Assembly: GCA_041562215.1 (NCBI GenBank)
Contig: JBFEYJ010000026.1
Coordinates: forward strand, 1 to 23,553
Length of the DNA stretch: 23,553 nucleotides
Direction: 5' to 3'
Origin: JBFEYJ01 sp041562215
Lineage (GTDB): Bacteria; Pseudomonadota; Gammaproteobacteria; Thiohalomonadales; Thiohalomonadaceae
The notes beneath the pieces are model-generated. The model was not told the origin of the DNA. It saw nothing but the letters and a program-made list of their open reading frames with translations, and searched no databases. This document shows positions 22,729 through 23,553 of the stretch, one piece after another. A program made the translations under genes and the position numbers. How positions within the stretch are numbered: the stretch's first letter is position 1; every line of letters begins with the position of its first letter.

Positions 22729-23553
22729 ATGCAGATAGCCATCATCGGGCTTGGGCGTATGGGGGGCAACATGGCGCGCCGCCTGTTGCGTAAAGGCATA
22801 GAGGTCATCGGCTATAATCGATCACTCGATATCGTCGACACACTGGCAAGAGAAGAGGGGCTGACTCCGGCGGTCTCCTTGCACGAGGCGGTGGAGAAAC
22901 TTGCTGCGCCTCGTATCGTTTGGCTGATGCTGCCCGCCGGCAATGCCACTGAACAGACCTTGCATGAGTTGATTCCGATGCTGGAGAAGGGAGACATCGT
23001 GGTTGACGGTGGCAACGCCAACTATCATGACAGCCAGCGCCGGGGCGCCTTGCTGGCGGAGCATAATCTCGGCTTTATCGATGCCGGAACCTCTGGTGGT
23101 GTGTGGGGGTTGGACAATGGCTACTGCATGATGGTCGGCGGCAGTGAGGCGGATGTGGGACGGCTGGAGCCGGTGCTCAAGGCACTGGCTCCTGCCGAGG
23201 ATAGGGGGTGGGCACGAATGGGGCCGGTCGGGGCAGGCCACTACACCAAGATGATCCACAATGGTATCGAATACGGCATGATGCAGGCCTTTGCCGAGGG
23301 GTTTGATCTTTTGCGCAGCAAGCAGGAGTTCGATTTGGATTTGGCCAAAGTGGCGGAGACCTGGCGCCACGCATCAGTGGTGCGCAGCTGGTTGCTGGAT
23401 CTGACGGCCGATGCTCTCGCCAGAGGGCCTGCCATGGAAGATATCGCTCCCGTTGTCCCTGACTCGGGTGAGGGGCGCTGGACGGTGGTGGAAGCGGTTG
23501 ATCAGGGAGTTTCTCTACCGGTGATTACCCTTGCGCTGCAGATGCGTTTTGCC
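22729..23553 (+). CDS. gnd: 6-phosphogluconate dehydrogenase, decarboxylating, short form (5' part; runs off the window)
   Basis: The frame is open to the last base, giving 275 residues. The enzyme oxidatively decarboxylates 6-phosphogluconate to ribulose 5-phosphate. The dinucleotide-binding motif GLGRMGGNMA (7-16), VVDGGNANYHDSQRR (91-105), FIDAGTSGGVWGLDNGYC and GAGHYTKMIHNGIEYG with catalytic K174, N178 and E181 are all present. The shorter tail pattern (VPDSGEGRWTVVEAVDQGV near residue 253) indicates the roughly 300-residue form (GndA/YqeC-like), not the 470-residue E. coli Gnd. N30-R31-S32 after the second strand resembles NADP-binding members, so cofactor preference is open. ATG 22729 has an excellent AAGGAG (22716-22721) seven bases upstream. 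No zwf or pgl is visible in the window. Confidence 0.93.
   Translation, partial: MQIAIIGLGRMGGNMARRLLRKGIEVIGYNRSLDIVDTLAREEGLTPAVSLHEAVEKLAAPRIVWLMLPAGNATEQTLHELIPMLEKGDIVVDGGNANYHDSQRRGALLAEHNLGFIDAGTSGGVWGLDNGYCMMVGGSEADVGRLEPVLKALAPAEDRGWARMGPVGAGHYTKMIHNGIEYGMMQAFAEGFDLLRSKQEFDLDLAKVAETWRHASVVRSWLLDLTADALARGPAMEDIAPVVPDSGEGRWTVVEAVDQGVSLPVITLALQMRFA

Overview
This window looks like a chromosomal housekeeping segment from a gammaproteobacterium. The order glyA-nrdR-ribD-ribE-ribBX-ribH-nusB-thiL-pgpA, the dxs-ispA-xseB block, the pcnB-folK-kinase-panB-panC block and the moderately GC-rich coding sequence all fit that group. A sulfur-oxidising or purple-sulfur-type lineage is possible, but that is only an inference from overall protein flavour. 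I see no rRNA, tRNA, CRISPR array, insertion sequence, prophage or toxin/defence gene.

Left block (1-7433, + strand): the 3' part of glyA (serine hydroxymethyltransferase), nrdR (ribonucleotide reductase repressor), the riboflavin genes ribD, ribE, a RibBX-type gene and ribH, then nusB, thiL (thiamine pyrophosphate synthesis) and pgpA (phosphatidylglycerol synthesis). The ribBX gene has an intact dihydroxybutanone-phosphate synthase half, but its GTP cyclohydrolase II-like half has lost zinc and catalytic residues, so a separate ribA must exist elsewhere. A 14-bp inverted repeat separates pgpA from the convergent block that follows.

Middle-left block (7483-11897, - strand; transcription order xseB-ispA-dxs-queD-folE2): exonuclease VII small subunit, farnesyl diphosphate synthase, DXP synthase, the queuosine enzyme QueD and the type IB GTP cyclohydrolase FolE2. 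FolE2 makes the substrate of QueD, and their genes overlap by four bases. A sigma70-like promoter precedes xseB.

Middle-right block (12082-17686, + strand): an unidentified outer-membrane beta-barrel protein just upstream of pcnB (poly(A) polymerase), then folK (folate), a deoxynucleoside-kinase family protein, panB and panC (pantothenate), and panD, which has its own good promoter and ends at a textbook rho-independent terminator.

Right block (17743-23553): on the - strand, a small SAP/Rho-N-like protein with four cysteines, ppc (phosphoenolpyruvate carboxylase) and glgA (glycogen synthase). Divergently, the 5' part of a short-form 6-phosphogluconate dehydrogenase gene (gnd) runs off the end. 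The glgA-ppc gap holds the most striking non-coding structure: a perfect consensus -10, a perfect TGTGA-N6-TCACA CRP-type palindrome just downstream of the predicted start site, and a second long inverted repeat that shares an arm with it.

Most of the window is cofactor and central-carbon metabolism. I did not find a clearly new system. The items worth checking are the degenerate RibBX domain, the ppc leader, the FolE2/QueD coupling, the kinase inside the folK-panBC block, the four-cysteine small protein and the orphan outer-membrane protein.
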